Shown: positions 5,521-8,713 of the stretch, piece after piece
Numbering within the stretch: the stretch's first letter is position 1
How the letters are laid out: each line of letters starts with the position of its first letter
The notes under the pieces: generated by a model
Database searches by the model: none
Told to the model about the DNA's origin: nothing
The model's input: only the letters and a program-made list of their open reading frames with translations
Origin: Candidatus Poribacteria bacterium
GTDB taxonomy: Bacteria; Poribacteria; WGA-4E; WGA-3G
Assembly (NCBI GenBank): GCA_009835515.1
Contig: VXXH01000560.1
Coordinates: 1 to 8,713 of the forward strand
Direction of reading: 5' to 3'
Length of the DNA: 8,713 nucleotides
Program-made: the position numbers and the translations under genes

Positions 5521-6207
5521 CTAAGACAAATTGTGCCTTAATGGCACAATTTCCCGCAATTCCTCAAACTGATTCGTAATTAAGTCAGTCTCACCGGCTT
5601 TCAGCTGCAGATAGGTATTCTCTAATTGACAGAGGATCGCCCGTAAGAGTGAGGCACGGCAGACCTCGGTGTTCTGATCTTCAGAGCGTGCAGACGCTAT
5701 CCGCACGGAGGTTGCGATTTCACGCAGTTCAGGCGGAAAATCCTCCAGAGTGATATTAACGTTCACGCCGAAACCTAAGACGAAAAAAGGATGATGTTGG
5801 TCATCATAAGCGAGTTCTGTGAGTACACCCGCTACCTTTTTCCTTTTAATACGGACATCGTTGGGTGGCTTAATCCGTGTGTCAAGTCCATGCGTTGTCT
5901 GGAGGGCACGCGCGATCGCAATCGCGCCGACAAGATTGGGCAGGCCGACTTGGTCGCGCAGGAGCCGGTGCCTAAGCACAACTGACACGAGAAGACACTT
6001 ACCGGGCGGTGCTTCCCATTTCCTGCCATATCTGCCACGCCCTGCGGTTTGATGTTCGGCGATTACGAGCGTTCCCTCCGCTGCACCTGCTTTTCCACGT
6101 GCAATGGCGATATCGTTAGTGGAAGCAACTTGGTGATAATACTCAATCTGGTGTCCGATAAAAGCGGTCTGAAGCGTTGCACCGAAACCCTTAATATCCA
6201 TAGGCAC
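5521..6207 (-). CDS. birA: biotin--[acetyl-CoA-carboxylase] ligase, lacking the C-terminal domain
   Basis: A 228-residue protein that would make biotinyl-AMP and attach biotin to a carrier-protein lysine. It has no N-terminal winged helix, so it is a group I ligase and not the bio-operon repressor. Catalytic-domain motifs: VASTND (27-32), the adenylate loop GRGRYGRKW (56-64), IKPPNDV (112-118, where KWPND is usual), KKVAGVLTE (123-131) with the probable catalytic K124, and VLGFGVNVN (143-151). After the helical stretch to about 215 the protein ends in EIVPLRHNLS. The roughly 45-50-residue SH3-like C-terminal domain of most bacterial ligases is absent. The GTG start at 6207 overlaps the TPR stop codon by one base (TAGTG), which suggests translational coupling; ATG 6201, two codons later, is an equally possible start. 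DUF523 follows 9 bases downstream. Confidence 0.88.
   Translation of the reverse strand: MPMDIKGFGATLQTAFIGHQIEYYHQVASTNDIAIARGKAGAAEGTLVIAEHQTAGRGRYGRKWEAPPGKCLLVSVVLRHRLLRDQVGLPNLVGAIAIARALQTTHGLDTRIKPPNDVRIKRKKVAGVLTELAYDDQHHPFFVLGFGVNVNITLEDFPPELREIATSVRIASARSEDQNTEVCRASLLRAILCQLENTYLQLKAGETDLITNQFEELREIVPLRHNLS
5528..5552. repeat. perfect 10-bp inverted repeat at the ligase 3' end
   Basis: AAATTGTGCC (5528-5537), loop TTAAT, GGCACAATTT (5543-5552). On the minus-strand transcript the hairpin overlaps the last ligase codons (IVPLRHNL) and ends just before TAG. It is followed by TTTGTCTT, so it could act as a weak terminator or as an mRNA-end stabiliser ahead of the DUF523 gene. It could also mark the scar of an event that removed the ligase C-terminus. 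Confidence 0.75.
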
Positions 6208-7853
6208 TACTGACGTAGATGTTTTTCTGCCTCAATTTTCCACTGCTCTGGTGGGTTGAGTTCGAGAAAGCGTTTCCATTGTGCTTTTGCTTGCTTGCTT
6301 TTTTCTGTGTATTCATACATTAATGCGAGGTTATAGTTCGCTGTCAAATTGTCCGGTTCCAGTTGTATTACGCGTTCAAACTGTTCCGCTGCTGAACCGA
6401 GTAAATCCATACTGAAGAAGTTATTCGCGTAATTCAGCAGTGTCGGTACATGCGTGTCGTCTAAAGCGAGTGCCTTCTCTAAAGTCTCTTTCGCGGTGTT
6501 GTAATCCAAGGCGTGGGCGTAGTAAAGTTCTCCGAGGCGTTGATACGTCTTAGCGGCAATATCGTCCCCTTTTTCAGCGGGTTGTTGAATCAGTGCTGCT
6601 TCGGCTTCGTAGTGTTTGATTGCCGCCTTCCATGCCTGCTCCCATTCTGCGATTTTTCCGAGATGTAGGTGGATTCCCCTATATTTTGGCGCGTAAGAGA
6701 GCATACGTTCAAATGCCTCTCTCGCAAGGCGGTGTCGGTCAATTTCGAGATAGATGACACCGATGTTATAGTTTGCCTCGCGGTTTTTGGGTTGAAAGAG
6801 TGCTACCTGTTTGAAATCCTCTAAAATTTGGCTGTAGCGATAGAGCGTTTTACCAATCTGCCGATAGCGAAGTGTGAGCATTCCGCGGTAGAAGTAAGCA
6901 TCCACGTAGTCGGGATTCAGGGCAATAGTTGTGGTGTATTCGTTAACAGCCATCTCGGCGTGTTTGTGATAGTCATCTCCGAGGGTTTCAGCGTGGCGGT
7001 CGAGTAGACGTGCGTAACTGTAGTGCCAATCGAAGTTGTCGGGGTTGTAATGGTTCGCCAATCCGTAGTATCGAATCGCGTTCTCGCGTTCCTCCCGTTT
7101 ATTTTCTGTCTCGGTTTGCAAGCTGCGCCTTTCAAAGATAACGGCGAGGAGATGATGGGTTTCAGGGTGTTCGGGTTCAATTTCCAGTGCGGGTTGATAG
7201 ACACGAAGAATGTTATCCTCATCGTTGCGTTGACTATAGATTGCACCGAGACGGAAAAAGGGTTCAACTTCTGTTGCTTTGACCCCTTGCATCGGAGTTT
7301 GTAGGCTCCGCCCGATGTCGCTTTCAATCAAGGTCGTATCAAGCGTGATTGTTTTCTCGTAATGCACGATGGCGTTGTCTATCTCGCCGTTTTCTTCAAA
7401 CAGAATCGCTGCGTGGTAATGTGCTGCGACATCATCAGGACGCAACCGAATCGTTTCGAGGAATGCGGGTAGCGCGTCGTTGGGCTGCTTTAGCGAAAGG
7501 TAGGACAGTGCCAGAAGATAGTGTGCTTCAGTGGTTTCAGGTGCTATCTCAATAAGTCGCTTTAGGGTATCAACTGCCTGCTGATGTGCTTCGCGTCCAC
7601 GGTAGATGTGCACCATTTTGAAAAGCACATCTGGTCGTTGTGGGGCTAACGTCAGGGTGCGTTCATAAAAAGTAATCGCGCTGTCTATATCGCCGGTTGC
7701 CTCGTAGCTTTGCCCAAGGAGATAGGTGGCACTAACATCTTCAGGAAATAGCAGCAGGTGGATATTTAGAGGCTCAATGGCATCTTGATAGTTTTCTTCA
7801 TCGAAAGCACGCTGTCCCTGCACGATGAATCTGTCGGCTAACTCTGGATTCAA
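6207..7853 (-). CDS. TPR-repeat protein, C-terminal section (downstream of an in-frame stop)
   Basis: A 548-residue reading frame made almost wholly of tetratricopeptide repeats, 34-residue helix-turn-helix units that build a scaffold for protein binding. About 13 units can be picked out, for example ATYLLGQSYEATGDIDSAI, AHYHAAILFEENGEIDNAI, ANYNIGVIYLEIDRHRLA and ANYNLALMYEYTEKSKQA. Three units carry inserts, near residues 190-205, 253-275 and 440-455. No enzyme domain or membrane segment is visible. The nominal start, TTG 7851-7853, codes for a Leu inside a repeat (LELNPEL) and has no convincing ribosome-binding site. The same frame continues through the stop at 7872-7874 into the upstream section, so this is the broken C-terminal part of one longer protein. 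It ends in TAG overlapping the ligase GTG. The binding partner is unknown. Confidence 0.8.
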   Translation of the reverse strand: MNPELADRFIVQGQRAFDEENYQDAIEPLNIHLLLFPEDVSATYLLGQSYEATGDIDSAITFYERTLTLAPQRPDVLFKMVHIYRGREAHQQAVDTLKRLIEIAPETTEAHYLLALSYLSLKQPNDALPAFLETIRLRPDDVAAHYHAAILFEENGEIDNAIVHYEKTITLDTTLIESDIGRSLQTPMQGVKATEVEPFFRLGAIYSQRNDEDNILRVYQPALEIEPEHPETHHLLAVIFERRSLQTETENKREERENAIRYYGLANHYNPDNFDWHYSYARLLDRHAETLGDDYHKHAEMAVNEYTTTIALNPDYVDAYFYRGMLTLRYRQIGKTLYRYSQILEDFKQVALFQPKNREANYNIGVIYLEIDRHRLAREAFERMLSYAPKYRGIHLHLGKIAEWEQAWKAAIKHYEAEAALIQQPAEKGDDIAAKTYQRLGELYYAHALDYNTAKETLEKALALDDTHVPTLLNYANNFFSMDLLGSAAEQFERVIQLEPDNLTANYNLALMYEYTEKSKQAKAQWKRFLELNPPEQWKIEAEKHLRQ

Positions 7854-7871
7854 TTCCAGTGCGCGTTTAAA

Positions 7872-7874
7872 TTA
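7872..7874 (-). other. premature in-frame TAA splitting the TPR gene
   Basis: The frame reads GNIDTAID-TAA-FKRALELNPE, a complete TPR unit with one sense codon replaced by stop at a variable position of the consensus. A one-base change from CAA, GAA, AAA, TAT or TAC would explain it. Four plainly intact genes here (trpD, trpC, DUF523 and GNAT) use TAA as their terminator, so reassignment of TAA is unlikely. Confidence 0.85.
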
Positions 7875-8713
7875 ATCTATCGCTGTATCTATATTCCCTT
7901 GTTGATGGTGGAGTTCACCAAGTTTAAAATAAGCATCGAGGAAACTCCCCAAGGGGAGATCAACTTGCAAATAACTTGCGTCGGCTTCAATTATTTCAAT
8001 TGTTTTCTCATAATGTTGGATAGCGTTTTCGGTGTTGCCTGCATCGGTTTCAATCATGCCTGCATAAAAGGAGGCACGCGGCTCGTCGGGAAGGACGAAC
8101 ATCGCTTTCTCTATAATTGGCATCGCTTGATCGGGTGTCATCAGCCCTGCGAAGTAAGGTTCCAGCGGTTCATAGAAAGTGTCCTTAAGACTCGGCATGA
8201 CGGATAACGCTTGTTGGTAATGGTTTAGTGCGGTCTCGGTATTGCCGCTGGTGTAGAAGATTTCTCCGAGTGCGAAATGCGATTGCGCATGTGTTGGTTC
8301 CGTCTCAATCGTGCGTTGATAGAGCTGAATCGCGCCATCCGTATTGCCTTTTTCATTAAAGATAACCGCGAGTTCGTAAAGGTCTTGCGCTGCGTAAGGT
8401 TGATGCTGTGCTGCTTTGGCGTATTCTGTTAGGGCGTCATCGAAAAAACCTTGTGTAGCGAGGACTTGCCCGAGTTTGATGTAAGCGGGGACGAACTTTT
8501 TCTTTTGATGCGTGATATTTTCAAACGCTTCGCGAGCGCGATCTGTTTCACCTTGTGCCAAGTAGACTAAACCGATACCGTATTGTGGGTATTCCCATTT
8601 CCGGTTTAGTTTTCGTGCAGCCTCAAAGGCTTGAAGTGCTTCTATATAATTTTGCTGTTTCAAGTGGATATCGCCGATACGATAGTAAACTGGGTAGTAG
8701 TTCGGGTTTAAAC
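7872..8713 (-). CDS. TPR-repeat protein, upstream section (open at the right edge, ends at a premature stop)
   Basis: The frame is open from the window edge (…LNPNYYPVYYRIGDIHLKQ) to TAA 7872-7874, about 280 codons, so the true start lies beyond the window. The TTG at 8661-8663 is internal to a repeat and is not a start. It holds seven to eight TPR units, such as PQYGIGLVYLAQGETDRA, AYIKLGQVLATQGFFDDA, DLYELAVIFNEKGNTDGA, SHFALGEIFYTSGNTETA and SFYAGMIETDAGNTENA. One less regular unit, FYEPLEPYFAGLMTPDQA, interrupts the series. Together with the section after the stop, the original gene would exceed 830 codons. Any signal peptide, membrane anchor or enzymatic N-terminal domain, which would tell its job, is outside the window. 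If the stop is real, the product ends in the middle of a repeat. Confidence 0.8.
   Translation of the reverse strand, partial: LNPNYYPVYYRIGDIHLKQQNYIEALQAFEAARKLNRKWEYPQYGIGLVYLAQGETDRAREAFENITHQKKKFVPAYIKLGQVLATQGFFDDALTEYAKAAQHQPYAAQDLYELAVIFNEKGNTDGAIQLYQRTIETEPTHAQSHFALGEIFYTSGNTETALNHYQQALSVMPSLKDTFYEPLEPYFAGLMTPDQAMPIIEKAMFVLPDEPRASFYAGMIETDAGNTENAIQHYEKTIEIIEADASYLQVDLPLGSFLDAYFKLGELHHQQGNIDTAID

Noticed and set aside
5528..5552. Inverted repeat as a BirA/bio operator
   Set aside because: The ligase has no DNA-binding domain, and the repeat lies at the 3' end of its own gene, not at a promoter.
7872..7874. Recoding of TAA as a sense codon
   Set aside because: TAA ends at least four plainly intact genes in this window, and nothing near 7872 looks like a readthrough signal.

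Overview
The window reads as ordinary chromosomal DNA from an uncultivated bacterium. The large DUF6785/DUF6784-type membrane protein, the long TPR protein and the frequent TTG/GTG starts suggest the Candidatus Poribacteria or a Planctomycetes/Verrucomicrobia-like relative. This placement is an inference from gene content and is not proven. No CRISPR array, phage, tRNA or rRNA gene was seen.

Left part, plus strand: the C-terminal end of a gene resembling Rpn/DUF4351-type putative transposase-nuclease proteins (1-191). It is followed by a 648-residue multi-spanning membrane protein of unknown function (293-2239). A minus-strand GNAT acetyltransferase (2326-2808) converges on the latter.

Middle: the 319-base gap between the GNAT gene and trpD holds a compact 126-bp near-palindromic element (2905-3030). 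Its termini are inverted (CAGGACTTAC against CTGGACTTAC) and it is flanked by a perfect 5-bp direct repeat, TACAA, which makes it a good MITE candidate. Next to it lies a well-formed sigma70-type promoter (TTGAAA, 17 bp, TATAAT). This promoter drives trpD and trpC, two successive-module enzymes of tryptophan synthesis, and the pair ends at a possible bidirectional terminator.

Right part, minus strand, transcribed leftward: a very long TPR-repeat protein that enters from the right edge, a biotin-protein ligase overlapping its stop codon by one base, then a DUF523/TudS-like iron-sulfur protein. Two oddities stand out. The TPR reading frame is cut by one in-frame TAA (7872-7874) inside an otherwise perfect repeat. 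The biotin ligase stops before the usual C-terminal domain, and its last codons form a perfect 10-bp inverted repeat.

I found no convincing new multi-gene system. The most useful leads are the MITE-like element, the interrupted TPR gene, the shortened ligase with its hairpin, and the changed PRPP-loop residues in TrpD.
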